A DNA stretch of 64,000 nucleotides from contig NZ_CP082164.1 in NCBI RefSeq assembly GCF_023101685.1, positions 6,944,001-7,008,000 of the forward strand, given 5' to 3'. The notes under the pieces are model-generated. The model did no database searches, was not told where the DNA came from, and worked only from the letters and a program-made list of their open reading frames with translations. Shown piece by piece: positions 1 through 8,518 of this stretch; position 1 is the stretch's first letter, and each line of letters starts with the position of its first letter. Source of the DNA: Bradyrhizobium sp. 186. GTDB taxonomy: Bacteria; Pseudomonadota; Alphaproteobacteria; Rhizobiales; Xanthobacteraceae. The position numbers were made by a program, and so were the translations under genes.

Positions 1-124
1 CCGCCTCGGGCGGCAGCATCCCCGGGACGAGGCGAAGGTCGAAGCCAACCACCTGGTTCGCCAAACGCGTCGGCTGCAATCGATAGGCCGAAAGATCATT
101 CGTCGTCAGGATCAAATGAGACAC
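1..124 (-). CDS. DUF1835-like protein, third tandem paralogue (partial)
   Basis: The first 41 codons of a gene that runs off the left edge. From a GTG at 124, with a GAGG box 6 nt upstream, the reading begins SHLILTTNDLSAYRL and reaches RLVPGMLPPEA. The two complete genes that precede it on the same strand have the same plan at their N-termini (LILTTGSSAAGAL then RLVSGPLP; VILTSSSGFDLM then RLVDGPPP). This makes three tandem copies. The function of the family is not known to me. Confidence 0.7.
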   Translation of the reverse strand, partial: MSHLILTTNDLSAYRLQPTRLANQVVGFDLRLVPGMLPPEA

Positions 125-179
125 GGTCGCCTCGCAATTGATAAGCAATTACACGAACGCTTTGAGCCATACGCACGCA

Positions 180-1178
180 TCAGGCAGGCGCAACCAATGC
201 ATGGCTGTCACGATCCCACCGCCAGAGCCGTTCGCTGGTCAGGTGGGTTCCGCCCCACCAGCGATCGATCGGGTTATGCCGGCGAAAATCCTCTGATCCC
301 GCCAGCACTGCCTTTCCAAGATCGGTCAGCGACAAGCGGGAATGCTTGTATCGTGCGTGACGGCGCGGATCGTTGTGCATGTCGAGCGAGAATGGCCCCT
401 CATCCAGTCCTGACACGGGAGGCACCGGACATCGCGCGAGTCCATCGAGCAGCGCTCCGACTTCCCAGTAATGGAAAACGCGCCGCTCATTGCGCTTCTG
501 GTGACCTGGGAAGACGTCGAAGGGCTGCACCTCGCCTGGTGCAACTAACTCGAGTATCCGTGCTTCCGTAGCGCCAAGTCCGGAGGTGACGCTCGGAAGC
601 TCTTCGAGGAGACCCACCACGCACTGACCGGGTTGCGGCAGCAGGCTTAAATCTGCTTCGAGGAGTTCGAACCAGCTTTGCGGCGCCGGCGCGCGATAGG
701 CTTGCCACGCACGACCGGCCAGTTCGAGGTGATCTTGCGTCAGTCTGACGGCTGGCGGATCGAGCTTCGCAAGTCGCTGTGAATCGATGTTACCGATGCT
801 GATGTCGAGGTGACGCATCACGAGCTCGGAGGCCGCTATGCCTTCGCTGCGACAATGGTCGAGCAGCCAGAGCAGGATCAATTGCGCATTTGGCTCTGGC
901 CCCATCCACAACTCGACCGACTCACATTCGGCGAAAAGCTCGATTAATCCGCGATCCTTCACTCCCGATTTTTCGCGGCGCCAGGGTGGCGTATCGTCCA
1001 GCCAATGAAGGTCGTAGGGCTGCGTCGTACGCGGCGCGAAGTACGCTTCAAGCTCTGCGTCGGATGGCAGCGGCCCCGAGACAAGCCGACGATTGATCGC
1101 GAGCCCGAGATCGCCCAGGCCTACCTGTTCGAGGGCGCCGGCTGCTGAGGAGCCTGTTGTCAGAATAAGCCGTGTCAC
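180..1178 (-). CDS. DUF1835-like hypothetical protein (paralogue 2)
   Basis: A 332-residue soluble protein starting at a GTG. The N-terminus (LILTTGSSAAGALEQVG then RLVSGPLPSDAEL) resembles the DUF1835 domain. A middle segment LWMGPEPNAQLILLWLLDH and a C-terminal signature LSLTDLGKAVLAGSEDF then NPIDRWWGGTHLT.ERLWRWD are shared almost word for word with the next gene upstream. No catalytic residues can be assigned. It lies 10 nt downstream of its paralogue, so the two are probably co-transcribed. DUF1835 is recalled from the family look, not searched. Confidence 0.8.
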   Translation of the reverse strand: MTRLILTTGSSAAGALEQVGLGDLGLAINRRLVSGPLPSDAELEAYFAPRTTQPYDLHWLDDTPPWRREKSGVKDRGLIELFAECESVELWMGPEPNAQLILLWLLDHCRSEGIAASELVMRHLDISIGNIDSQRLAKLDPPAVRLTQDHLELAGRAWQAYRAPAPQSWFELLEADLSLLPQPGQCVVGLLEELPSVTSGLGATEARILELVAPGEVQPFDVFPGHQKRNERRVFHYWEVGALLDGLARCPVPPVSGLDEGPFSLDMHNDPRRHARYKHSRLSLTDLGKAVLAGSEDFRRHNPIDRWWGGTHLTSERLWRWDRDSHALVAPA

Positions 1179-1188
1179 GCTCGCGGCC

Positions 1189-2172
1189 TCAAGGCTTCGT
1201 CAAGACAGAACCGTAACGCCACAGCCGGTCGTTGGTCAGCCGCGTACCGCCCCACCAGCGGTCGATCGGGTTGTGACGGCTGAAATCTTCCCTGCCCGCC
1301 AGCACCGTTCTCCCGAACGCCGTTAGCGACAGCCTGCTCCGCAGATAAGCCTCATGACGGTCCCTCAGGTTCTCACGGTCGATATTTCGCAGCTCATCGT
1401 CAAGTCCCGCCACCGCAGGTCTCGGACCTAACGCCAGTCCTTGCAGCAGCCAGCCCAGCTCAAACTCGTTAAAGACACGCGTGCGGCGAAGGTCTCCGAG
1501 ATGGAACAGCGCGTTCGTCCGCTCGTAGCCCCGCGCAATGAGTTCGAGGAATCGCATCTCCGTCGCGCCAAGCCCCGTCGAATTTGACGGAAGCTCTGCC
1601 AAAAGGTCGATGAAGGCCGGTCTTAGCATCGGCAAGGCACTCAGATCCCTGTGAACGAGATCGATGCAGGCCTCCGGTGTCGGCGCGCAGTAGGCCTGCC
1701 AAGTCATGCTTGCTGTTTCAAGTTCATTTGCGGTGACGTCGACATCGGGGATGTAGGACAGCGACTTGCCAATCGCCTTCGCGTCCTGCGCCATCAGCCT
1801 GAAGGCGATCAAACGTAATTTTGTCTTGGCCACATTTTCCGGGTGAGAACGGAGATGATCGAGCAGCCAGATCAGCTGAAGCTGATCATTCGGGGTCGAA
1901 TCAAACCACAATTCGATGACGTCGTAAGGTTGGCAGAACTCGACTAGCGAGAGATGCCTGCGATCTTCCGCTGCCGGAGACCATCGGCCAACGAAGTCCG
2001 ACCAGTGCTTCCCCGGCCCGAGCGCCTCGAAGTGCGCGCCGACATAGACTGCAACTTCGTCGAGAGGCGGAGGCCCATCGACAAGACGGAACGTGAATGG
2101 GACAACGACCTCGGCAAGACCCGAGCGCATGAGATCGAAGCCGGACGAACTCGTCAGGATCACATTTTTCAT
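1189..2172 (-). CDS. DUF1835-like hypothetical protein (paralogue 1)
   Basis: A 327-residue protein. An ATG at 2172 is preferred over the start 18 nt further upstream because a GGGGTGGGG stretch sits just before it. It shares with its downstream neighbour the N-terminal VILTSSSGFDLM, the segment LWFDSTPNDQLQLIWLLDHL, the SLTAFGRTVLAGREDF motif and the closing NPIDRWWGGTRLTNDRLWRYG. It lies 99 nt downstream of the recA stop on the same strand, so it could be reached by recA read-through. Function unknown. Confidence 0.8.
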   Translation of the reverse strand: MKNVILTSSSGFDLMRSGLAEVVVPFTFRLVDGPPPLDEVAVYVGAHFEALGPGKHWSDFVGRWSPAAEDRRHLSLVEFCQPYDVIELWFDSTPNDQLQLIWLLDHLRSHPENVAKTKLRLIAFRLMAQDAKAIGKSLSYIPDVDVTANELETASMTWQAYCAPTPEACIDLVHRDLSALPMLRPAFIDLLAELPSNSTGLGATEMRFLELIARGYERTNALFHLGDLRRTRVFNEFELGWLLQGLALGPRPAVAGLDDELRNIDRENLRDRHEAYLRSRLSLTAFGRTVLAGREDFSRHNPIDRWWGGTRLTNDRLWRYGSVLTKP

Positions 2173-2271
2173 GGCCCCACCCCAACGCAAAACGAAACAG
2201 GCGCCGAAGACGTCGGCAACTCAACGTCCTCAGCGCCCGCTCCTCGCGAAAAACTCTATCCGGCTTGAGGC

Positions 2272-3360
<1,089 letters not shown>

Positions 3361-3453
3361 CGGGTCGTGCTCCTTATGACGAGGATTCGCTAGGGGGACA
3401 AACGATTGACGAGGCGGGCCGGCGATAAAACCAATGTACCCCATTTGTTCCAA

Positions 3454-3468
3454 GTTCGCAATATGTTC
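3454..3468 (-). promoter_or_regulatory. Alphaproteobacterial SOS (LexA) box of recA
   Basis: Plus-strand GTTCGCAATATGTTC, i.e. GTTC-N7-GTTC (GAAC-N7-GAAC read toward recA), the direct-repeat LexA operator known from rhizobia. A further GTTC at 3447-3450 adds a third half site. The box is about 94 nt upstream of the recA start codon. Confidence 0.85.
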
Positions 3469-3492
3469 TTTTACAGTCCGTATTTGATCCCC

Positions 3493-3536
3493 AGTGTCCT
3501 AAGTTGATTTTGGGAGTGTCCTAGTTTGATTTTGAG
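3493..3536. repeat. 22-bp tandem duplication upstream of recA
   Basis: Two head-to-tail 22-mers, AGTGTCCTAAGTTGATTTTG plus GG (3493-3514) and AGTGTCCTAGTTTGATTTTG plus AG (3515-3536), differing at two positions. The second copy followed by GACA forms TGTCCT...AGGACA, a 6-bp inverted repeat. It lies between the recA SOS box and the IS630 end. It may be a relic of another element's terminus or a protein-binding site. Confidence 0.7.
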
Positions 3537-3551
3537 GACAGAAGCGAACTA

Positions 3552-4669
3552 GTACTCGGAATCAGAGCTGAGTGATACGGCGGCCTTTGAAACGGCGTTG
3601 ACGGACCTTTTTCTTGGTCCAGATGAAGGGCTCGGCTTTGTCATTGTAGGCGTTGACGTAGGCATCGATGTGTTCCTGAAGCTGGTTGAGGCTTGTGAAG
3701 GAGGTGCCGCTAAGTGACTGCCCCTGCAAGATCGAGAACCAGACCTCGACCTGATTGAGCCAGGACGCGCTTGTCGGCGTGAAGTGAAATTGCACGTTGG
3801 GGTGGGCCTTGAGCCAGGGCTCGTTCTTCTTGTGGGTGTTGAGGTTGTCGAGGATGACGTGAAGCTTTCGGCCCGGAAAGGCCGCGGCGACACTGTTCAT
3901 GAAGTCGAGAAACTCGACGCGGCGACGGCGTTTTGAATGCGTCGCGATGATCTTTCCGGTGGCGACTTCAAGCGCCGCAAACAGCGTTGTCGTGCCATGC
4001 CGCTTGTAATCGTGGCTTTGGCCGGTCAAGGCGCGGCCATTGGGCAACTTCAGGTAACCCTGCGCTCGCTCCAAGGCCTGGATCGAGGGCTTCTCGTCCA
4101 CGCATAGCACAATGGCCTTCGCGGGCGGGGCGACGTAGAGGCCGACAACATCGGCGGCTTTGGCCGTAAAGTTCGGGTCGTTGCTCTCGCACCAAGACTT
4201 GCGAGCCGCGAGGTCAATCTTGTGGCTGCGCAGGAACCGCCAAACATATTGGACGTCAACATCGCCGAGCGCCTCGGCCAGCAGAGGGCCGGTCCAGCGC
4301 GCAAACCCTTGCGGGGCCGGCTTATCCAGCAGCTTCAGAATCCGCTTGTCGGTGACCTTCGTATAGATCGGCTGCTTGCCGGGCCGCGGCTTGTCTTGCA
4401 GCCCTTCAAGGCCATGATCGGCATAGCGGTGCCGCCAAAGGCTGACAATCCGCGGCTGGACTCCGACTTCTTTGGCGATCGAGCGGGTGCTGCGCCCATC
4501 CGCCGCCAACAGAACGATCCGCGCTCGCTTCAAATCGCGCTGCAACGTCACCGGCGAGCTACAACACGCCTCAAGCACCTTGCGATCTTTCCGCGAAAGG
4601 TGGACTTCTCTTGCTTCGGGGATCATCCATATCTTGAATCACGACTCACGATCCAAGAAAAGTGGGTAC
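3552..4669 (-). mobile_element. IS630-family element A
   Basis: Insertion sequence of about 1.1 kb carrying one transposase. CTAG occurs at 3549-3552 and 4669-4672, and the terminal bases GTAC repeat inverted just inside. IS630 elements target CTAG and duplicate the central TA, which here would be 3550-3551 and 4670-4671. Ends were inferred from the CTAG/TA rule and imperfect inverted repeats, so they may be off by a few bases. Confidence 0.65.
3562..4626 (-). CDS. IS630-family transposase A
   Basis: A 354-residue DDE transposase. The N-terminal third is a helix-turn-helix domain (SIAKEVGVQPRIVSLWRHRYADHGLEGL) followed by the linker DKPRPGKQP. The catalytic core shows the three acidic residues in family context: CVDEKPSIQ, VILDNLNTHK and WLNQVEVWF. 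HDYKRHGTTTLFAALEVATG is also typical. The reading frame is complete, so the element may still be active. Confidence 0.92.
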   Translation of the reverse strand: MIPEAREVHLSRKDRKVLEACCSSPVTLQRDLKRARIVLLAADGRSTRSIAKEVGVQPRIVSLWRHRYADHGLEGLQDKPRPGKQPIYTKVTDKRILKLLDKPAPQGFARWTGPLLAEALGDVDVQYVWRFLRSHKIDLAARKSWCESNDPNFTAKAADVVGLYVAPPAKAIVLCVDEKPSIQALERAQGYLKLPNGRALTGQSHDYKRHGTTTLFAALEVATGKIIATHSKRRRRVEFLDFMNSVAAAFPGRKLHVILDNLNTHKKNEPWLKAHPNVQFHFTPTSASWLNQVEVWFSILQGQSLSGTSFTSLNQLQEHIDAYVNAYNDKAEPFIWTKKKVRQRRFKGRRITQL

Positions 4670-5844
4670 TAGGTCAGCGTTTCCATGGTTCGAATCATAT
4701 CAGGCTGCATCGGCAAGCTTATAGGACCAGGTGTGATGACGGGATGGCGATTGACGTCGTCGATGCCGGCCATGATGCGTCCCTTGAGTTCGTGCTTTGA
4801 TGTCACTCGGATGTGACGCAGGACAGAGCGGGCAAACTTGGAGAAGAAGCCCTCGATGAGGTTGAGCCAGGAGCCGTGCTTTGGCGTGAACGTGAAGCCG
4901 AAGCGGCCTGCCGGTCGGGTGTCGAGCCAGGCTCTGGTTTCCCTCGAGATGTGTGCCGAATGATTGTCGAGGATCAGCTTGATCGCGGTGCTGGCCGGAT
5001 AGGCGGCATCGAGAAGCTTGAGGAATTCGATGAACTCGCGGCTGCGGTGGCGATCTCTGACGAGCGCGTGGACCTTTCCGGTGAGCAGATCTATCCCGGC
5101 CAACAGGCTGAGCGTGCCATGGCGTTTGTACTCATGATCCCGCGCAAAGGTGGCGTGGATGCCGGGCTCAGGCGGCAAATCCGGCGCCGTGGTCGCGATG
5201 GCCTGAATTCCCGGCTTCTCGTCGCAAGAGACGATCGCCACCGGTTTTCCCCGCTTCTTGGATCTGGCAGGGGCTTTTTTCAGGACATCGACTTCACGAT
5301 AGACGCACAGAACCTCCGCCATCTTCTGTTCGAACGCGGCGTCGCGATTTTCAAGATAGTAGCGCACCTTGTGCGGCTTGATTGCCTCTTGGCCGAGAAG
5401 CTTGCACACCGTGCCTTGAACCAGACGGGCGAGACATTCGTGCCCCGCCGCCGGTCCGTGCTCGCGCGCATGACGGGCCAAAAGCCGCGTCGTCCACAGC
5501 TCGTGTGGATAGCCGTGCTCCTTGGCCTTGTCGCACGCCAAAGACACCAACCAGGCCTTGGCCTCAGGCGTGATCACCGGCTCCCTGCCCGGTCGCGGTC
5601 GGTCGTCGAGTGCCGCCAGTGCGCCGTACGCCACGGCTCGCTCGACGCAGCGTTGGACCGTCTGATGGTGCACGCGAAGCCGTTGTCCCACGGCAAAGAA
5701 CGATGGCTGTTCGAGGTAGGCGAGCAGCATCGCTGCCCGCGACACCCGGCTCGCCGGTTCCGTCCTCGACCGCGAAAGAGCCGTCAACACTTCAGCCTCC
5801 TCATCGGTCAGCGCCAACTCGACCGCTTGCCGCCACTTCGCCAT
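4669..5844 (-). CDS. IS630-family transposase B, C-terminal frameshift
   Basis: A DDE transposase of 391 residues. It has an N-terminal HTH (RLRVHHQTVQRCVERAVAYG), DDRPRPGREP linker, and catalytic segments SCDEKPGIQA, LILDNHSAH and WLNLIEGFF. The family normally ends HTWxYKLxxAA. Here HTWSYKLADAA followed by TGA (stop at 4701-4703) is present but out of frame by one base near 4735. The real frame therefore runs on for about 20 unrelated residues to a stop inside the shared CTAG junction. A missing C, or a sequencing error, would explain this. All three catalytic acidic residues precede the shift. Confidence 0.85.
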   Translation of the reverse strand: MAKWRQAVELALTDEEAEVLTALSRSRTEPASRVSRAAMLLAYLEQPSFFAVGQRLRVHHQTVQRCVERAVAYGALAALDDRPRPGREPVITPEAKAWLVSLACDKAKEHGYPHELWTTRLLARHAREHGPAAGHECLARLVQGTVCKLLGQEAIKPHKVRYYLENRDAAFEQKMAEVLCVYREVDVLKKAPARSKKRGKPVAIVSCDEKPGIQAIATTAPDLPPEPGIHATFARDHEYKRHGTLSLLAGIDLLTGKVHALVRDRHRSREFIEFLKLLDAAYPASTAIKLILDNHSAHISRETRAWLDTRPAGRFGFTFTPKHGSWLNLIEGFFSKFARSVLRHIRVTSKHELKGRIMAGIDDVNRHPVITPGPISLPMQPDMIRTMETLT

Positions 5845-5934
5845 GACGCCACTCCTCGTTCAGCCAAACACAAACGAGGAATCCCGCAACAAACCATCCG
5901 TTCCATCAGTGCCAATTTCATAGAATCGGTCGTC
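4672..5934 (-). mobile_element. IS630-family element B, abutting element A
   Basis: A second, different IS630-type element, bounded by the CTAG shared with element A (4669-4672) and a CTAG at 5934-5937. Inside those sites the ends read CTAGnnnAnCG(n)TTCnATG from both sides, an imperfect inverted repeat. The single TA at 4670-4671 therefore serves both elements. Confidence 0.6.
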
Positions 5935-5968
5935 TAGGGTGTTCCATTGGCGGAATATCCCCCTTCAG

Positions 5969-6151
5969 ATGTCGCTAGAGCCAAAGCTGCCCTTCCACAA
6001 GATCAACGGCTTCGCTGAGGCCGCCCTTGCCGTGGTGTTGGGATTTGTCGCTTGGGGCTCTTACGGATTTCCACACTTCGTGGAAGTGGCGATTGGATTC
6101 ATTGCCATCTGTTGCGTCGGCGCCGTCATGTGGAAGAGGTCACAACCCTAG
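5969..6151 (+). CDS. Small two-TM membrane protein
   Basis: A 60-residue protein starting MSLEPKLPFHK. It has two hydrophobic stretches, AALAVVLGFVAWGSYGF and VEVAIGFIAICCVGAVMW, and ends KRSQP. A hairpin terminator follows 12 nt after the stop, which supports its being a transcription unit. No clear ribosome binding site. It starts just beyond the right end of the IS630 pair. Function unknown. Confidence 0.5.
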   Translation: MSLEPKLPFHKINGFAEAALAVVLGFVAWGSYGFPHFVEVAIGFIAICCVGAVMWKRSQP

Positions 6152-6162
6152 TGCGGGAAAGA

Positions 6163-6190
6163 GGCCGCCTCAGTTGGCGGCCTTTTTGAT
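6163..6190 (+). terminator. Rho-independent terminator
   Basis: GGCCGCC (6163-6169), six-base loop, GGCGGCC (6176-6182), then TTTTT. It terminates the plus-strand membrane protein gene. Its 3' arm overlaps the last codons and stop of the convergent zinc-finger gene. Confidence 0.8.
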
Positions 6191-6325
6191 TTTTCCCGAT
6201 CCGCCGCATTTCGTGCAGGGACGAAACTCAATCTTTTCACCAAGGTGAACCGGCTTCATGCCGGTGTCTCGGCCCGTCCCGTCACACTCAGGGCAGTGGT
6301 ATTCGACTTCCTTCTGCTCGGTCAT
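6170..6325 (-). CDS. 51-residue protein with two DnaJ-type CxxCxGxG motifs
   Basis: Starts MTEQKEVEYH with GAGAGG 5 nt upstream. It contains CPECDGTGRD (residues 11-20) and CTKCGGSGKI (37-46), the two halves of a zinc-binding site like one repeat unit of the DnaJ cysteine-rich domain, joined by a linker with MKPVHLGEKIEF. Such a site would bind one zinc ion. There is no J domain, so the role is unknown; small zinc fingers of this type can be adaptor or substrate-binding modules. The stop codon lies inside the convergent terminator hairpin. Confidence 0.75.
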   Translation of the reverse strand: MTEQKEVEYHCPECDGTGRDTGMKPVHLGEKIEFRPCTKCGGSGKIKKAAN

Positions 6326-6691
6326 GTGTGCCTCTCACTGTTCAAACTTACTTAAACGTGTATTTTTTAGCAATGCTTCTTATCCAGACGGGTCGGGCAA
6401 AACGGTTTCGCAAGTATTCAATCACCCTTGCGATCATCTTCGCGCTGTCGGGAGCTTTTGCGGCTCTGCTGACAGTGCATTGGTACGTCCTGCCACCGCG
6501 GAAGTAGACGCTGTCCCGCTTCCCGCTTCAGAGAAAGGCAAGGTCGCCACGTGTCGCCCTTCGACTGATGATGACGCGCATCAAAGACGCAGCCGCCGGG
6601 CGCCGTCATCATTCCGCAATCCTGCGGCACCGAACCTTTCCGCGGTCACTGGCATTCTTGGGGGTGAGACCGCCACAGTGGGACTTGGGTC
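6326..6691. other. Intergenic, nothing recognised
   Basis: 366 bases between two small genes. Open frames here lack family features or good starts. An AT-rich stretch at about 6350-6390 could hold the promoter of the zinc-finger gene. Confidence 0.4.
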
Positions 6692-6859
6692 ATGACGGAA
6701 AACACGCAGCATGGTGTCGCTCGGCGCAATCATTTGCTGGAGGCGGCACAGGAGGAGATGGTGAAGTTCGAACGGAAGGAAAACGAGTTCCGCAAGAAGG
6801 ACCGCGAAGAGCGCGCCGCCGAACTCCACCTTCCCCTAGGCGAGATCAAGGTCCATTAG
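6692..6859 (+). CDS. 55-residue charged helical protein
   Basis: Begins MTENTQHGVARRNHLLEAAQ and continues with a strongly charged run (FERKENEFRKKDREERAAEL) likely to form one amphipathic or coiled-coil helix, ending LPLGEIKVH. Composition and a clean ATG-to-stop frame suggest a real gene, but no ribosome binding site stands out and the family is not recognised. Confidence 0.5.
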   Translation: MTENTQHGVARRNHLLEAAQEEMVKFERKENEFRKKDREERAAELHLPLGEIKVH

Positions 6860-7217
6860 GCCTGCAGACGGTTTCGAATCTGATCGAGGCGGCGCCGGCG
6901 ATGGGCAGACAGCGCCGGTACCCGTCGGGAATAAGCGTCGCAGAAGTGGCCGTCAGGAGCGGCCGCCCGTTGATTTCGAGGATCCGGGCATTGCGCGTCG
7001 GGATGCGCCCCGGAGCGGGGTCATGCGCGATCAAGGCATCTAAATACCTCAACTAAGCCATTGATCGCGCAACAAAATCGCCCAGCGCCCTACTGTGCAT
7101 GGGGTTGTTTTCCATTTTTTGAAAGACGCGGCGGCGTCCTGGGTGCCACCCGGGATCGGAGCGCCTGTTCGCCCGGCCCTCCCGCTGCCGTCTCCCGGCC
7201 TGCACACCTGCCCGCCC
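6860..7217. other. Intergenic, nothing recognised
   Basis: 358 bases. Several overlapping open frames on both strands show no domain, signal or plausible start. No repeat or RNA gene was identified. Confidence 0.4.
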
Positions 7218-7307
7218 CTACATCAGCGCCAACAGCACGATGCCGATCACCAGCACGACGAAGCCAGCCGCCGTCGCGGCGGCGAATGACCGCTCTACGT
7301 TATCCAT
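7218..7307 (-). CDS. 29-residue single-pass membrane peptide
   Basis: Reads MDNVERSFAAATAAGF then VVLVIGIVLLALM, a short soluble head and one transmembrane helix that reaches the C-terminus. GGGGTGG lies 4 nt before the ATG. Too short for domain recognition. The design is similar to the 28-residue peptide at 63180-63266. Confidence 0.45.
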   Translation of the reverse strand: MDNVERSFAAATAAGFVVLVIGIVLLALM

Positions 7308-7615
7308 GATGCCACCCCGTTGTCGGCGCGCCACGTTCCCCCATGGCTTCGCCGAACAGCCAAAATCTCGCCGACGGGTGTGTCGTAAGTTGTGCAATCG
7401 GGTGTTCGAATTGGGACGTTATAGCACTTCAAAAAGCGCCTTCCCTTCGTCATTCGTGACGACGCGTTCGGCCGGACCCGCAACGTCCGCGCTATGCCGG
7501 ATGCACTGGCTGGACGCAAGGTTACGCCAGCTTGCGTAAGGCGGCCTGTAAGCCTGTTCGTCTAGCGTTGCCTCGCTCGGTGGACCAACACCGGGCCTCC
7601 ATACCCAGTCGACGA
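7308..7615. other. Intergenic, no protein gene seen
   Basis: About 300 bases. There is a hairpin ACGCAAG (7514-7520)/CTTGCGT (7531-7537) without a T-tract. The TTCGAAT at about 7404 is not part of a tRNA fold. A small RNA upstream of the 7616 terminator is possible. Confidence 0.35.
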
Positions 7616-7641
7616 CCCCGCTCGGCCCCGAGCGGGGTTTT
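7616..7641 (+). terminator. Rho-independent terminator
   Basis: CCCCGCTCGG (7616-7625) pairs with CCGAGCGGGG (7628-7637), followed by TTTTCTGTTT. There is no protein gene immediately upstream on this strand, so it may end a small RNA. Confidence 0.75.
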
Positions 7642-7775
7642 CTGTTTGCGGACGGCATTCATCCCAGCGGTCCGGATCCGATTTGCCGGCTTGTCAGTCT
7701 GTCGTAAGCTGAGCCGGTTACGATTCTCTGGCTATGGTGTTGCAGCCCAGCACCTCAGCCTCCAACAACCTCTCG
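7642..7775 (+). ncRNA. Possible small RNA between two terminators
   Basis: 134 bases lying between two strong plus-strand terminators, with no open frame that looks coding. The stretch begins about 70 nt before a CGTAAGCTGAGCC segment. A GTAAGC also occurs about 65 nt before the first terminator, so the two units have similar layout. Purely positional inference; no promoter is assigned. Confidence 0.25.
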
Positions 7776-7807
7776 CCCCGCTTGGCTCTCCCCAAGCGGG
7801 GTTTTTT
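7776..7807 (+). terminator. Rho-independent terminator
   Basis: CCCCGCTTGG (7776-7785), loop CTCTCC, CCAAGCGGGG (7792-7801), then six Ts. It points toward the convergent DUF2798 gene, whose stop is 18 nt further on. Confidence 0.85.
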
Positions 7808-7824
7808 CATGCGCGCTCGCCGGC

Positions 7825-8064
7825 TCACGGGCTCCCCTCCTCGCGCGTCAGCCGCAACGCGAACCATCGGATCGCGGGTGCCGCCAAGAGCACGATGGGA
7901 AGCATCCCGGCCCATGCGATCAGCCATGAGATCATCCAGTGCTGAACGAAGAGCATCGCGCTCGACGCGGGCAAGCTGGCGATCCCCGCCGCGATCAGCG
8001 AGGTCAGGCCGGACTGGATGAGGCCGAAGACGAAGTGACTGTAGCGACGGGGAATGCCGAGCAT
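7825..8064 (-). CDS. DUF2798 family membrane protein
   Basis: A 79-residue protein with two transmembrane helices (FVFGLIQSGLTSLIAAGIAS; WMISWLIAWAGMLPIVLLAA) and the DUF2798 pattern: MLGIPRRYSHFVFGLIQSGLT at the start and PAIRWFALRLTR at the end. Length matches the family. Function is not established. It ends next to the convergent terminator at 7776-7807. Confidence 0.85.
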   Translation of the reverse strand: MLGIPRRYSHFVFGLIQSGLTSLIAAGIASLPASSAMLFVQHWMISWLIAWAGMLPIVLLAAPAIRWFALRLTREEGSP

Positions 8065-8170
8065 GATGCGCCATGTTGCTTGCCGTCATCAGGCCAAGCA
8101 AGGCACGTGCCGTGGATCGCACCCAGCCACGCTTCGGCGCCTCCTGCTCGATTTGCATCGCGTCGTTGAA

Positions 8171-8419
8171 TCAGTGCTGCGAGTTGGCCAGCGATTCGTG
8201 CCGCCCCGCCTCCGAGCAACCGGGCTGGCCCGACAAACCTTCGAACCGCCAGAAGGTCACGAGGCTGGTTTCGCCGCAATGCTCGCAGGCGAGCTTTTCG
8301 TCGCCGAGCATGTAGCGTCCGCGCCTGAACGTAAGGGAAGACGCGGGCTGCTGGCAACGCGGACAAACCAGCGAGAAATTCCGCGCACCCAAGCGCAACA
8401 CGAGATGTTTCAGCCACAC
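8171..8419 (-). CDS. Zinc-ribbon hypothetical protein
   Basis: 82 residues from a GTG at 8419 (WLKHLVLRLGARNFSLV) preceded by a CGAGG box; an ATG at 8518 gives a longer form with an unconvincing N-terminus. CPRC and CEHC, 28 residues apart, form a zinc-ribbon knuckle pair around LTFRRGRYMLGDEKLA. Likely a small zinc-binding protein. Target unknown. Confidence 0.55.
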   Translation of the reverse strand: MWLKHLVLRLGARNFSLVCPRCQQPASSLTFRRGRYMLGDEKLACEHCGETSLVTFWRFEGLSGQPGCSEAGRHESLANSQH

Positions 8420-8518
8420 GCCTCGCTCTTTCCTGACATCACGCTCGCGCCGCCCTTCAACAGCAGAGCATAAATGCTCCGCACGCAAAAGTGGAAAAGA
8501 CTCGAAGCGCGAACTCAT

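Noticed and set aside
3361..3453. Longer RecA start at 3453
   Set aside because: The 31 extra residues overlap the SOS promoter region and are absent from RecA proteins; the AAGGAG box supports 3360.
4813..5937. 374-residue plus-strand reading frame
   Set aside because: Antisense to IS630 transposase B, no recognisable motif.
7390..7425. TTCGAAT resembling a tRNA T-loop
   Set aside because: The flanking bases do not pair into a T-arm, and no acceptor, D or anticodon arms can be drawn.
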